The notes under the pieces were generated by a model. That model was not told where the DNA came from, searched no databases, and saw only the letters and a program-made list of their open reading frames with translations. From assembly GCA_012839805.1 (NCBI GenBank), contig DUMU01000005.1:152646-216645 (forward strand): DNA of 64,000 nt. Reading direction: 5' to 3'. A program made the translations under genes and the position numbers. Position 1 is the stretch's first letter; each line of letters begins with the position of its first letter. Of the stretch, positions 1 through 8,742 are shown piece after piece. The DNA comes from Bacillota bacterium (GTDB lineage: Bacteria; Bacillota; Limnochordia; Limnochordales; DUMU01).

Positions 1-2
1 AG

Positions 3-353
3 GCGCTGGAAAAGGCCGATCCGGCCCTGGCCGAAGAGGTGAAGCGCCGGCTCTTCGTCTTCGACGATCTGGTCAACCTGGATGACCGCAGCATCCAGCG
101 GGTTATCCGGGAGGTCGATCCTAAAGAGCTCGCCTTGGCTCTCAAGGGAGCCTCCGAAAGCGTCCGGGCGACTATCCTGCGCAACATGTCCCGCCGGGCC
201 GCCGAGATGGTGAAAGAAGAGATGGAGTACATGGGTCCGGTCCGCCTGCGGGACGTGGAAAACGCGCAGGCGCAGATCGTAGCCGTGGTGCGCCGGCTGG
301 AAGAAGCGGGCGAAGTGATCATCACTGCTGGAGAGGATGAGATCGTTGTCTGA
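3..353 (+). CDS. fliG: Flagellar motor switch protein FliG, C-terminal part (cut by window edge)
   Basis: Only the last ~116 residues are visible; the frame is open from base 3, so the start lies upstream of the window. The piece matches the FliG C-terminal torque domain: a run of the type EEVKRRLFVFDDL, then a middle part with RVIREVDPKELALALKG, then the EEMEYMGPVRLRDVENAQ helix that ends most FliG proteins. FliG sits on the MS ring FliF and contacts the MotA stator. The reading frame ends at 353, and fliH begins within its last codons, which indicates translational coupling. A GTG at 39 lies inside the gene and is not a real start. Confidence 0.95.
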   Translation, partial: ALEKADPALAEEVKRRLFVFDDLVNLDDRSIQRVIREVDPKELALALKGASESVRATILRNMSRRAAEMVKEEMEYMGPVRLRDVENAQAQIVAVVRRLEEAGEVIITAGEDEIVV

Positions 354-1317
354 GCCCATGCCCCTCCCTTCCCGGGTGATCAAGGCCATGGACTACCGTC
401 TCGACCCCGAAAGAGCGGCCTGGACGGTGCAGCGGGACCGCCGCCCCGACCAAGCGCCCGGGCTGCCCCTCCTCTCCCCTCTTACTCCGCCACGGGGGGC
501 GACACCCGCCGGGCCGGCACCATCCCCCGGGCCGGGGCGGTCGGCGACCGCGACCAGCTCGGCCTTGCTGCGCGCCGCCTCCCTGCTCAACGCCGCGCAG
601 CGGGAGGCGGAAGAGATCGCCGAGGATGCCCGCCGCGAGCGAGAAACGCTTCTGGCGACCGCCCGCGCCGAAGCGGAGTCCATCCGGCAGCGGGCCTATG
701 AAGAAGGATTCGCCCTCGGGCGGCAGGAGGGTGAGGCCGCGGCCCGGGCCGAGCTCGAAGCTCTTTTTGCCAGGGCACATCATATCGTTCAGGAAGCCCT
801 TTCCTTCCAGGAGAGGATGATCAATCAAGCCCGGCAGGAACTCCTCCACCTGGCCATGGCCATAGCCACCAAGATCATCGGCGAGGAGATCCAAAAACCC
901 GGCAAGGTGGTAACGAAGGCTCTGCGAGAGGCTCTCCTGCGCTACCGGCCGGCAGGACAGGTGGTTACGGTCCGCCTGAGCCTGCAAGACCTGAACGCCC
1001 TGGAAGGCAAGAAAGAGGAATTCATGCGGCTCTGCCAGGGAACGCGCGAATGGCGTCTCGTGGCCGATGAGCGGGTGGGACCGGGGGGCTGTCTCATCGA
1101 AACCGAGCAGGGAATCATCGATGGGCGGGTGGAGTCGCGGCTGGCGGCAGTTCAAAGTAGCCTTGAGGAACTGATGGGACAGGAGGATCTGACCGGGTCG
1201 GGTGAGCTCCCGTTACCGGAGGCGGAAGACCGCCCAAGCCTTCCGGGCTCGGAAGGGGGGAAGCCGGATGGCGATGGAGAGAACGACGGTGGTGAGCCCA
1301 CCGAGAAGCCGGAATGA
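337..1317 (+). CDS. fliH: Flagellar assembly protein FliH (ATPase stator/regulator)
   Basis: FliH binds the FliI ATPase and docks it at the export gate. The protein has a disordered, Pro/Arg-rich N-terminus (about residues 1-80), a long charged helix (about 85-170, including EEGFALGRQEGEAAARAE) and a conserved C-terminal domain with IATKIIGEEIQ and the V-ATPase subunit E-like ending near GGCLIETEQGIIDGRVESRL. At ~326 residues it is longer than usual because of the Pro-rich head and an acidic, Gly-rich tail after residue ~285. It overlaps fliG at the front and fliI at the back. The start is uncertain: ATG 337 abuts GGAGAGG (330-336), whereas TTG 346 has that motif at a normal distance; ATG 358 is a third option. 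Confidence 0.88.
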   Translation: MRSLSEPMPLPSRVIKAMDYRLDPERAAWTVQRDRRPDQAPGLPLLSPLTPPRGATPAGPAPSPGPGRSATATSSALLRAASLLNAAQREAEEIAEDARRERETLLATARAEAESIRQRAYEEGFALGRQEGEAAARAELEALFARAHHIVQEALSFQERMINQARQELLHLAMAIATKIIGEEIQKPGKVVTKALREALLRYRPAGQVVTVRLSLQDLNALEGKKEEFMRLCQGTREWRLVADERVGPGGCLIETEQGIIDGRVESRLAAVQSSLEELMGQEDLTGSGELPLPEAEDRPSLPGSEGGKPDGDGENDGGEPTEKPE

Positions 1318-2809
1318 ACGTAGTGAACGAAGCGGTGAACGAAGCAGTGCCGAACTTCGAGGCCGTCCCGGAAGTCCCCCTCACCCCCGGCAGCTGTTGC
1401 CGTGGACGCGCCTTTTGGAGGCAGTTCAACGGGTAGAGGATTTCTCGCTGCAAGGGTCCGTGGTTCAAATCGTCGGCCTCACCGTGGAGTCGGAGGGGCC
1501 CAGTGTCACTCTGGGTGAACTCTGCGCCATCCACCGGGCCGGCCGCCCCCCCGTCCTGGCGGAAGTGATCGGTTTTCGCCACCGCCGCGTACTCCTCATG
1601 CCCCTGGGCGAGCCGGAAGGGATCGGGCCGGGAAGCCTCGTCACCGCCTACCGCCGACCCCTGACGGTAGCGGTCGGCCCCGGCCTGCTCGGGCGGGTTT
1701 TGAACGGGCTCGGCGAACCCATCGACGGTAAAGAGCCCATACGGGCCAGCGCCCGCTATCCGCTCTCCAGCCGCCCGCCCGATCCCCTGCGGCGACCTCG
1801 TATCCGTTCCCCCCTTGCCGTCGGCGTCCGGGCCATCGACGGCCTCATCACGGTGGGGCGAGGCCAGCGGATGGGGATCTTTGCCGGCAGCGGCGTGGGC
1901 AAGTCGACCCTCCTCGGCATGATGGCACGCCACACCGAGGCCGACGTCTGCTGTATTGCCCTCATCGGGGAGCGGGGGCGGGAGGTCCGTGATTTCCTGG
2001 ATCGGGATCTGGGGCCGGAAGGTCTTGCCCGCTCGGTGGTGGTGGTCGCCACTTCCGATCAGCCGGCCCTCGTCCGTCTCAAGGGCGCATTCGTTGCCAC
2101 TGCCATTGCTGAATACTTCCGCGATCAGGGGGCCCACGTGCTCTTCATGATGGATTCGGTCACCCGGTTGGCCATGGCCCAGCGGGAAGTGGGGCTGGCC
2201 GCCGGTGAACCGCCTGCTACCCGCGGCTACCCGCCTTCGGTCTTCGCCTTGCTGCCGCGCCTTCTCGAACGGGCCGGCATGTCGGAGCGGGGTTCGATCA
2301 CCGGTATCTACACCGTACTGGTGGACGGTGACGATTTCAACGAGCCCATCGCCGACGCCAGTCGCAGCATCCTCGACGGTCACATCGTCCTTTCCCGGAC
2401 CCTCGCCGAGCGCGGGCATTATCCTGCCATCGATGTGCTGGCCAGCGTCTCCCGGGTGATGAACGACATAGTGAGCGAGGAGCAACGGCAGGCGGCGGCG
2501 CGCTTTAAGCAGTGGCTCGCGACGTACCGGGACGTGCAGGACTTGATCGACATCGGAGCTTACGTGGCGGGGACGAACCCCGAGGTAGACGAGGCGGTAA
2601 GGCGACGTCCCGCGCTCGTTCGCTTCTTGATGCAAGACGTCAACGAGGTCGCTCCCTGGGAAGCCACCCAGCGAGAGCTGCTGGAGGTGACTCGGGCAGG
2701 CGAGGCCGGCGAAGACGGGCCGCCCGCCCGCCGGGATGACCAGCACCGAAACCAGCCGGTGGACCAGGGCCACCGGGGAGCAAGCCGCGAGGAGGCCCGG
2801 CGGGCATGA
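1268..2809 (+). CDS. fliI: Flagellum-specific ATP synthase FliI
   Basis: FliI is the hexameric ATPase that energises flagellar type III export. From the chosen start it has 513 residues. Visible motifs are the Walker A loop GSGVGKST (about residues 207-214), the GERGREV segment, the Walker B strand HVLFMMDSVTR, and the family signature REVGLAAGEPPATRGYPPS. The N-terminal ~40 residues are Arg/Ser-rich and poorly conserved. The frame is open from 1202, but ATG 1268 was preferred because a GGAAGGGGGG purine run ends 7 bases before it; ATG 1274 is equally in frame. The gene overlaps the fliH end by about 50 bases and shares ATGA with fliJ. The C-terminal ~30 residues after LLEVTRAGEAG are a low-complexity extension. 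Confidence 0.95.
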   Translation: MAMERTTVVSPPRSRNERSERSGERSSAELRGRPGSPPHPRQLLPWTRLLEAVQRVEDFSLQGSVVQIVGLTVESEGPSVTLGELCAIHRAGRPPVLAEVIGFRHRRVLLMPLGEPEGIGPGSLVTAYRRPLTVAVGPGLLGRVLNGLGEPIDGKEPIRASARYPLSSRPPDPLRRPRIRSPLAVGVRAIDGLITVGRGQRMGIFAGSGVGKSTLLGMMARHTEADVCCIALIGERGREVRDFLDRDLGPEGLARSVVVVATSDQPALVRLKGAFVATAIAEYFRDQGAHVLFMMDSVTRLAMAQREVGLAAGEPPATRGYPPSVFALLPRLLERAGMSERGSITGIYTVLVDGDDFNEPIADASRSILDGHIVLSRTLAERGHYPAIDVLASVSRVMNDIVSEEQRQAAARFKQWLATYRDVQDLIDIGAYVAGTNPEVDEAVRRRPALVRFLMQDVNEVAPWEATQRELLEVTRAGEAGEDGPPARRDDQHRNQPVDQGHRGASREEARRA

Positions 2810-3267
2810 GGCGCTTCAAGTTCCGGCTGGAGCGGGTCCTGAGGCTCCGGGAGCAAGAAGAAGAGGTCGAGAAGCAGCAGCTGGTGTTGCTTTTCCGGCA
2901 GCTGCAGGCGGCCATGGAGTATGCGGCCTCCTGCCGTCGTGCCCTGAACGAGCTGGAACGGAGATTCAGCGAGACTCTGCGGGGGGAGGGGCGGGAACTC
3001 TCCCTTGGTGAACTGGTGGTCTTCCGAGCCCGGCAAGAACAGTTGCGCCGGGAATATCGCCGGGCGGAAGGGGAGGTGGCTAGCTGGCGGGAGCGCGTGG
3101 CGGCGCAGCGAGAACGGCTCCTGGAGGCAGCAAAACGCCGGGAGGTCTTGCGGCGGCTGAGGTCGCGGGCGCTCGAGGAGTATCGGATGGAGTGGAACCG
3201 AGAAGAGCAAAGGGTACTGGATGAGGTGGCTTCCGTATGGCACTTCCGGCAACAGGGTCTAGGGTGA
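2806..3267 (+). CDS. fliJ: Flagellar export chaperone FliJ
   Basis: FliJ is a small coiled-coil protein that couples the FliI ring to the FlhA gate. The 153-residue product begins MRRFKFRLERVLRLREQEEE, the typical FliJ opening, and is almost entirely charged heptad-like helix (about residues 10-140). The start ATG overlaps the fliI stop codon (ATGA at 2806-2809). Length and position directly after fliI fit the family. Nothing unusual is seen. Confidence 0.9.
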   Translation: MRRFKFRLERVLRLREQEEEVEKQQLVLLFRQLQAAMEYAASCRRALNELERRFSETLRGEGRELSLGELVVFRARQEQLRREYRRAEGEVASWRERVAAQRERLLEAAKRREVLRRLRSRALEEYRMEWNREEQRVLDEVASVWHFRQQGLG

Positions 3268-3923
3268 AGGTGGCATCTGCTCCCCGCATCGGGGGCCGGG
3301 CCCCGGTAGCACGTCACCGGGGAAGGTCACGCCTGGTGCTAATAGCGGCACTGATCCTGTCGGGGGTGGGCATTACCGGCGGGCTGTGGGCGGGTGTTCG
3401 ATGGTTCAACCTGGATCTACTGGAATGGGCGGGGCAAGTCCCGTTCTTAGAGGGTGTGGTGAGAACCTACCGCCTGGGACTGCAGAACGAGGCCCAACTC
3501 GTCGAAGCAGAAAGAGGGATAGCAGCTCGGAGGGCGGAGCTAGATCGGGAGTGGCAACGGCTGGCAGAAGAAAGGGAGGCACTGGCTGCCCGTGCCCTCG
3601 AGCTCGACCGGAAGCAGTCGGCATTGGAGGCCGACCAGAAGCGCCTGGTCGAGCGACAGGAGGAGTTGACCCGGGCGGCAGCGACACTGGACCGCGAACG
3701 GAGGGTGGCCCGGCTCTACCAGTCGATGCGGCCCCGGGAGGCGGCGGCCATCCTGAGCCAGCGCCCGCTGGACGAGGTAGCCCGGGTTCTCCTCGCACTC
3801 CCGGCGGAGACCGGGGCGGCCATTCTGGCCGCCATGGATCCGGGCCAGGCCGGCCTGGTCCTGGAACGGGTGCAGGCGATGCCTGGCGGAGCCGGTCTCC
3901 CAGCTGGAATGGAAGGGAGGTGA
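3237..3923 (+). CDS. ylxF: YlxF/MotE-like flagellar membrane protein (MgtE N-domain fold)
   Basis: A 228-residue single-pass membrane protein. It has a basic N-terminus, one transmembrane helix at about residues 32-52 (LVLIAALILSGVGITGGLWA), a periplasm/exterior-facing coiled coil (about 80-155) and a C-terminal helical bundle with SMRPREAAAILSQRPLDEV and a repeated AAAIL/AAILAAMDP pattern like the MgtE N domain. This architecture matches the YlxF/MotE proteins found between fliJ and fliK in Firmicutes; related MotE proteins act on stator or assembly steps, but the role here is inferred. The ATG at 3237 overlaps fliJ by 31 bases; GTG 3264 or 3270 just at the fliJ stop are alternatives. Confidence 0.75.
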   Translation: MALPATGSRVKVASAPRIGGRAPVARHRGRSRLVLIAALILSGVGITGGLWAGVRWFNLDLLEWAGQVPFLEGVVRTYRLGLQNEAQLVEAERGIAARRAELDREWQRLAEEREALAARALELDRKQSALEADQKRLVERQEELTRAAATLDRERRVARLYQSMRPREAAAILSQRPLDEVARVLLALPAETGAAILAAMDPGQAGLVLERVQAMPGGAGLPAGMEGR

Positions 3924-3927
3924 TTGC

Positions 3928-6900
3928 GTGCTATTGCAGCTAGGCGTAGTCCTGGACCAGGCGATGGGAAAGACGCTTCCCGTGCCTGGAGGTGGGGTGT
4001 TGGAAACGGGGTTGGAAACCCCGGTTCAGGACGCCGGATCGCCGGGGACGGTTGCCGCCCGGCCGGCTAAAATCCCCGGAGAGAAGGAGGGAATCTTTAC
4101 CGGTTGGGCCGGCTTTGCCCGGTTGCTGCTGGATGAACTCGCCCCCGAACTCCGGCGGATGAGCGGGATGGGGGGTGGTCGTGAGGACGCACCGGCAGAG
4201 GAATGGCCCAAGGACCAGCCAGCGGCAGGCCGGTTGGCAGCGGGGGAGTCCCCGGCCGGCGCGGTTGCCGCCGCGTTCCTGGTGAATCCCTCCCCGCCGG
4301 CTGCCGCCCCGGTCCAACCGGGTAGGGGGCGGGAGTCATCGCCGGTGGTTTCCGTTTTGGCGAGCTCCCGTTCGGAACCGGTAGCCGGAGTCGACGTCGA
4401 GCGGCCGGGGGCTGGGAAGAAGCCGCCCCTACCGGTTGCCGGGCCGGGTCCGGTTGGCCGAGCGGTACCGGCGGGCACGCTGGAACCGGCCTTCCTGCCA
4501 GCCTCCGATGGCGAGGCAGCTTTACCGGGCCCGCCAGTGGCCCCGAGCGGGCCCGAGCTGGTACCTTTGCCGGGCCCAGTGCCCGCGGCCGGATCGTCCC
4601 TCTCGCAGAGAAGGCGAGGCCCGGCCGGGGCAGCCGCTAGCGTACCCATGGCGGGGACGGGCGCGCCGGTGCAGTCCGAGGCACCCTCAGATACGCCTGG
4701 TCCGGTACGCAGGCCAATGCCGGCCGCGACGGTCGTATGGCCGGATAGACGGGTAACGTCGCCGGCGGGCGTGACGACGGAGGGTCGAACGTCGCCGGGG
4801 GTGGCCGGGACGGGCCAGGGCGCAGCGATGGTGGGGAGGGATGCGCCGGTGCAGTCCCAGGCCCCGTCGGCTACGCCCGGTCGGGTACGCGGGCCAACGC
4901 CGGCCGCGACGGTCGTATGGCCGGATAGACGGGCAGCGTCGACGGCGGGCGTGACGACGGAGGGTCGACTGGCGCCAGGCGTGGCCGTACCGCCGGGCGC
5001 TCGGGTACCGGTGGAGTTGCTGTCAGATCTACCTGAACCTGCTCGTTCCCCCGTCCCGGCCGCAGCCACCGTCTTGTCGGGCCCGCCGGTAGCGGAAGAC
5101 GCGGCAGTGCCGGCTGGGGCTCCGGTGCCGCTGGCGGCGCCCGGCACGGTGGATGGCGAGATCGGCGAGACAGCCTCCCTACCGGGCGATTCCGGCGTAC
5201 CCCTGAGGGGGACCCAGGTTCTACTGGCATGGGAACCGGGGCGATCGGCCGGCCCGCGGGCGGTGGAGGCCGGCTGGCGATGGGCGGCGGCGAGTTCAGG
5301 GCCGGCGCAGGCCGAACCGGAGCCGGGTACGATCGTGCCCGGGCCGTCAGCGACCGCACGGGAGTCGGCCGTCACCGTATGGGGGTCTGAAGCGACCGTA
5401 TGGGGGTTGGAAGCGACCGGACGGGGGCCAGAAGCGACCGGGCCGGGGCATGCCATGGCCCAGCCAGAGCCGGAGACCTGGATGCCATCAACACAGAAGA
5501 CAGCACCGGAGGTTGTGCTGCGGAGGGAATCCGCCGTCCCGGGTAGGTTGGTACGGCTACCGGAGATGGTTGGCCAGATGAGACCGTTTACCCTGGACTT
5601 GCCCATGAATCCGGGCTCACCCGGCGAAACCGTCGGAATCACCACCCGGGAGGCCGGGCGCGGGAAGGATAGGCCATCTCTACCCGTGGCCGGGACACGG
5701 GCCCGGGCGGATGCTCTCCGGTATGGGCGCGCCGCTGTCCCGATGCTCGGTTACCGGGAGGGAGGGGAGCGACGTGCGGCCGGGTTCGAGGCGGTAGAGA
5801 GCATAGCCCCCGAACAGGAAACGGCCTCCCCGGAGGTCACGGGTACTCGAGCCGCCAGAGAAACGGTCTTTCCTAACGAACCGCTCCGGGACGAACCACT
5901 CGGGGTCCCGAGCCCGGACCGCAGCCCGGCATCGGCAGTCTCCGCCACCACCAGGGAGAAGCCGGCGGTAGACCCGCTGGGGTGGGTCGAGATGAGGCCG
6001 GCAGCCCTGCCGGAGCCGGCGACGCCCGGAGCGGCCGGGCAAACGCCTCCGCCGGCCGAAGTGCTCAGGCCCGCGGAAAGGCATGCGCCAGTCGAGCGGC
6101 CTCCCGCGGCGAAGCTCGAGCCAGGGCCGGAGACACCGGTAGAGTCTGAAAACCGGCCTGCGTTGGGGGAGCCGGTAAGGGCGATCCCGAAGGCTGATCC
6201 TCCGGGGGCGGCAAGGGTCGAGGAGCACCTGGCCGAACGGGCAACGGTCGCCGGGAGCCAACCAGCCGGGAGGGTCGCAGAAGTCACCGGGGGCCCAACG
6301 CCGTCTTCGAATCCGAACGGGGATCGGTCCTCGGTCGAGGAGCCTGACGGAAGGGGAGCACAGCTAGCCGAGCCGCCGGCGGAGCAACGCGGCCTGGTCA
6401 CGGTGCCCCAACCCGTCTCGTCCTCGGCCCGGGCGCCGGAAAGAGCCGGCACGGCGATGGTTCCGGCGGCGGCCGGAGGGCCTGCCGAATGGATCGAAGT
6501 AGTCGAGCACCACCGGACGGGAGAGCGCGAGGAGCAGCACCGGCCGGCAGTGGAAACGACCCGTTCCCAGCCCCGGGGCGTGGACGCGCCATCAAGCACG
6601 GTGGCAAGCCGGCCCGCCGGCGGGGAGAGCCACGTAGAGCCGGTCTCTCTATCACCGGCATCGGAACCGGTGCAGCTCGGGGTCGGGTATAAGAGGCCGG
6701 ACTCTTCCACCCATGACTCTCCGGTCGCTTTGCCGGTGGCCGGTGGCCTGGTTCGGCAGTTAGAACGGATCCAGGCTCTGGAAGCTCACCGTCGTCCGGG
6801 GACGGTATACCGGGTCAACGTATCGATGGACCCGCCGGACCTTGGCGCGGTGGAGGCCACCGTTGCTTTCCGACACGGCGAGATCCACGTCCGCCTGAAC

Positions 6901-7341
6901 GTCGCCTCGGAAAGAGGGGGACAGGCCCTGGAGCAAGAGATACCGCTCCTGCGAGAGGCGTTGGCTTCTCGGGGCCTGGTGGTGCGGGCAATTGAAGTTG
7001 CCAAAGCGGCCGTGCCTTCCCTTCACCCGCGCCCCGAGACGGTTACTCCACCTTCCGCGGCCTTGCTCGCTTCCGCCGGGGGCGGGCAGGAAGCGACCGG
7101 CCACGGGACGGGCTGGTCCACGGCCGGCTGGCTAGACGGGAACCTGAGCGGGCAGGCCCAGGCCGGAGGACAGGGGGGGTACTGGGCGGGGGCAGGAGAG
7201 AGGTGGCGGGAACAGGTGCCAGGTGAAGAGGGGCCCGCGCTCGAGCCGGTAAGACGTGTACCACACATGCGCCGGCCGGCAGGGATACCCCGCCGGGCCG
7301 TGTTATGGCTTGCGGGAGCAGGTTTCGATGTAACGGTTTGA
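3928..7341 (+). CDS. fliK: Giant flagellar hook-length control protein FliK
   Basis: FliK measures hook length and switches export specificity through FlhB. The C-terminal domain is recognisable at about residues 955-1040: VYRVNVSMDPPDLGAVEATV, then GEIHVRLNVASERGG and LLREALASRGLVV, the usual FliK export-switch fold. The rest, some 950 residues, is Pro/Ala/Gly/Glu-rich and apparently disordered, making a 1137-residue protein about two to three times the usual length. It carries two copies of a 60-residue repeat (about residues 241-351) and a 7-residue repeat near 483. GTG 3928 was chosen because GGAAGGGAGG ends 7 bases upstream. Since FliK acts as a ruler, the extra length could mean a long hook or simply disordered expansion. 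Confidence 0.88.
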   Translation: MLLQLGVVLDQAMGKTLPVPGGGVLETGLETPVQDAGSPGTVAARPAKIPGEKEGIFTGWAGFARLLLDELAPELRRMSGMGGGREDAPAEEWPKDQPAAGRLAAGESPAGAVAAAFLVNPSPPAAAPVQPGRGRESSPVVSVLASSRSEPVAGVDVERPGAGKKPPLPVAGPGPVGRAVPAGTLEPAFLPASDGEAALPGPPVAPSGPELVPLPGPVPAAGSSLSQRRRGPAGAAASVPMAGTGAPVQSEAPSDTPGPVRRPMPAATVVWPDRRVTSPAGVTTEGRTSPGVAGTGQGAAMVGRDAPVQSQAPSATPGRVRGPTPAATVVWPDRRAASTAGVTTEGRLAPGVAVPPGARVPVELLSDLPEPARSPVPAAATVLSGPPVAEDAAVPAGAPVPLAAPGTVDGEIGETASLPGDSGVPLRGTQVLLAWEPGRSAGPRAVEAGWRWAAASSGPAQAEPEPGTIVPGPSATARESAVTVWGSEATVWGLEATGRGPEATGPGHAMAQPEPETWMPSTQKTAPEVVLRRESAVPGRLVRLPEMVGQMRPFTLDLPMNPGSPGETVGITTREAGRGKDRPSLPVAGTRARADALRYGRAAVPMLGYREGGERRAAGFEAVESIAPEQETASPEVTGTRAARETVFPNEPLRDEPLGVPSPDRSPASAVSATTREKPAVDPLGWVEMRPAALPEPATPGAAGQTPPPAEVLRPAERHAPVERPPAAKLEPGPETPVESENRPALGEPVRAIPKADPPGAARVEEHLAERATVAGSQPAGRVAEVTGGPTPSSNPNGDRSSVEEPDGRGAQLAEPPAEQRGLVTVPQPVSSSARAPERAGTAMVPAAAGGPAEWIEVVEHHRTGEREEQHRPAVETTRSQPRGVDAPSSTVASRPAGGESHVEPVSLSPASEPVQLGVGYKRPDSSTHDSPVALPVAGGLVRQLERIQALEAHRRPGTVYRVNVSMDPPDLGAVEATVAFRHGEIHVRLNVASERGGQALEQEIPLLREALASRGLVVRAIEVAKAAVPSLHPRPETVTPPSAALLASAGGGQEATGHGTGWSTAGWLDGNLSGQAQAGGQGGYWAGAGERWREQVPGEEGPALEPVRRVPHMRRPAGIPRRAVLWLAGAGFDVTV
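4648..4978 (+). repeat. Two-copy 180-bp in-frame tandem repeat within fliK
   Basis: Bases 4648-4827 and 4828 onward repeat with a period of exactly 180 bp. For example, the block at 4721-4790 recurs at 4901-4970 with few changes. Each unit encodes 60 residues including PAATVVWPDRR and GVTTEGR. The period is a multiple of three, so the frame is kept. The copies have diverged by scattered substitutions, so the duplication is not very recent. Confidence 0.9.
5374..5448 (+). repeat. 21-bp tandem repeat in fliK
   Basis: Three and a half copies of a 21-bp unit (5374-5394, 5395-5415, 5416-5436 and a partial fourth) encode the 7-residue pattern T-V-W-G-x-E-A. Copies one and two are nearly identical and the third and fourth have drifted. 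This is a second, independent local expansion within the disordered part of FliK. Confidence 0.85.
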
Positions 7342-7367
7342 AAGCCAGACAGAAGGAGGTGAACTTC

Positions 7368-7961
7368 ATGCCAACGTGGGCGGGCGTAAGCGGAGCGAGC
7401 GGCACCTCGTTGCTTGGTTCCTTGGGCATCGGCCCGGGGTTGCTCGACTACCTGCTGAACGAGAGCATGGGCAGGGTGCGGCCACCGGTCGCCCGGGTGC
7501 AAACCCAGGCCGTGTCGAGCGGAACCGGAGTGGGGAGCGGAACGGGGGAGGGAAATGGGGAGAAGACGCCGAGCCTTGCGAGCATGGGCAAGGACGATTT
7601 CCTGCGGCTGCTCCTCACCGAGCTGCGGATGCAGGATCCGACCAATCCCGTGGACGACAAGCAGTTCCTGGCGCAGCTGGCTCAGTTCTCCACCCTCGAG
7701 CAGATGACGAATCTGACCTCGACCCTGGAACGCCTGGCGCGGGAGGAGGCGGTTGACCGCCAGCACCAGTTTGCCCTCTCTCTCCTCGGGCGGACAGTGG
7801 AGTTCGTACCCGGTGCGGGCGACGGCAGCTCAAAGGGCGAGGGGCTGGCTTCCGGCCGGGTGGAAGCAGTGGAACGGACCGCGGCCGGAATCTTCCTCAT
7901 CGTCAACGGAAAGAGCGTACCGGTGGACTCGGTCCGCCGGGTTTTGGCCGGGGCCGGGTAG
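7368..7961 (+). CDS. flgD: Flagellar hook cap protein FlgD
   Basis: FlgD caps the growing hook and guides FlgE polymerisation. The 197-residue product has a Ser/Gly-rich leader, then the conserved N-terminal FlgD region (about residues 70-130: KDDFLRLLLTELRMQDPTNP and FLAQLAQFSTLEQM). A short C-terminal piece follows (LLGRTVEFV, then a VNGKSVPVDSVRRV strand), so the Ig-like half seen in enterobacterial FlgD is missing, as in short Firmicutes versions. ATG 7368 was chosen over the longer frame from 7305 because AGAAGGAGGT lies 7 bases upstream. Confidence 0.92.
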   Translation: MPTWAGVSGASGTSLLGSLGIGPGLLDYLLNESMGRVRPPVARVQTQAVSSGTGVGSGTGEGNGEKTPSLASMGKDDFLRLLLTELRMQDPTNPVDDKQFLAQLAQFSTLEQMTNLTSTLERLAREEAVDRQHQFALSLLGRTVEFVPGAGDGSSKGEGLASGRVEAVERTAAGIFLIVNGKSVPVDSVRRVLAGAG

Positions 7962-8053
7962 CGCGGGTTGGTCCGAAGCCAGGGCTAGCGCTGGTCGAAA
8001 AACGGCACCAGAGACGAGCGGACGACGGTCGGATCGGAAAGGCGGGGTAGAGC

Positions 8054-8500
8054 ATGGATCCCATTCGCGAGCAAACCCGGGTAGCACCCGTCCCACCGGA
8101 GGCGGCGCCCGCGGAGGGGGCCGGCAGTTCGCCCGTACGGGCTGGTTCGGGGGCGAGCTTCCAGGAGTTGCTGGCCGAGGAACTGGACCTGCGGGCGGCG
8201 GCGGAGGCGAGGCGGCACGCCGCGGCGCCGGCAAGTAGCGGGGCCGGCATCAAGCTGTCGGCCCATGCGGAACAAAGGCTCCGTTCAGCGAGAGTACCCT
8301 GGGGTCCGCAGCAGGTTGCCCGGGTGGCGAGCGCAGTGGACAAGGTCGCCGGAAAGGGGGGCAAACAGGCACTGGTGCTTCTGGACGATCTGGCACTGAT
8401 CGTCAGCGTGCCCAACCGGACGGTGATCACGGCGGTGCCGGGAGAACGGCGCCAGGAGAACGTTTTCACCCAGATTGATTCGGCCGTGATCGCGTCGTGA
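8054..8500 (+). CDS. Flagellar operon protein of the TIGR02530 type
   Basis: A 148-residue protein whose second half (IKLSAHAEQRLRSARV, then ALVLLDDLALIVSVPNRTVITAV and the ending ENVFTQIDSAVI) matches the small flagellar operon proteins that lie between flgD and flgE in many Firmicutes. Its biochemical role is not established. The first ~60 residues are Ala/Pro/Glu-rich and poorly conserved. It follows flgD after 92 bases in which I see no gene and precedes flgE by 242 bases. Confidence 0.75.
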   Translation: MDPIREQTRVAPVPPEAAPAEGAGSSPVRAGSGASFQELLAEELDLRAAAEARRHAAAPASSGAGIKLSAHAEQRLRSARVPWGPQQVARVASAVDKVAGKGGKQALVLLDDLALIVSVPNRTVITAVPGERRQENVFTQIDSAVIAS

Positions 8501-8742
8501 GCAGGCACGCAGGGTAAGCGGGGCAACGAGGACGAGGACGGGAGAGAGGTTAACCGGGAGTACGGGGAACGGCTGGACCGATGGATCGGGGCCGGGTTGC
8601 CGGCCTTAATCCGGCAGGCCGCGGATCCACCGGGGGTCGGGACGACGGAAGGACGGAAGTCGTCCAAACCCCTCTGTGCTCTCGGCTCTCCTCCGGCGGA
8701 AGCGGGGCGGAACGAAAGCCCCGGTGAAAAGGAGGATCGAGC

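Noticed and set aside
1316..1345. Short GAACGAAGC-type direct repeats at the fliH/fliI overlap
   Set aside because: Only three imperfect copies within coding sequence of fliI; explained by an Arg/Ser/Glu-rich stretch.
1115..2773. 552-residue minus-strand frame over fliI
   Set aside because: FliI on the + strand is unambiguous. The frame on the minus strand has no recognisable domain or start site.
4026..5645. 539-residue open frame on the minus strand over fliK
   Set aside because: Antisense shadow: GC-rich sequence has few stops; no ribosome binding site, Pro/Ser/Thr-rich nonsense product, and the + strand encodes FliK with its C-terminal domain.
8591..8620. GCCGGGTTGCCGG resembles the 3' part of a c-di-GMP-I riboswitch before flgE
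   Set aside because: The conserved GACGCAAAGC core and the partner stem are not present upstream; only a simple hairpin (8598-8616) remains.
8501..8742. In-frame opening of about 80 codons after the TGA at 8498-8500, as if read-through could occur
   Set aside because: No start codon early in the frame, no homology, and stop-free runs of this length are common in GC-rich DNA.
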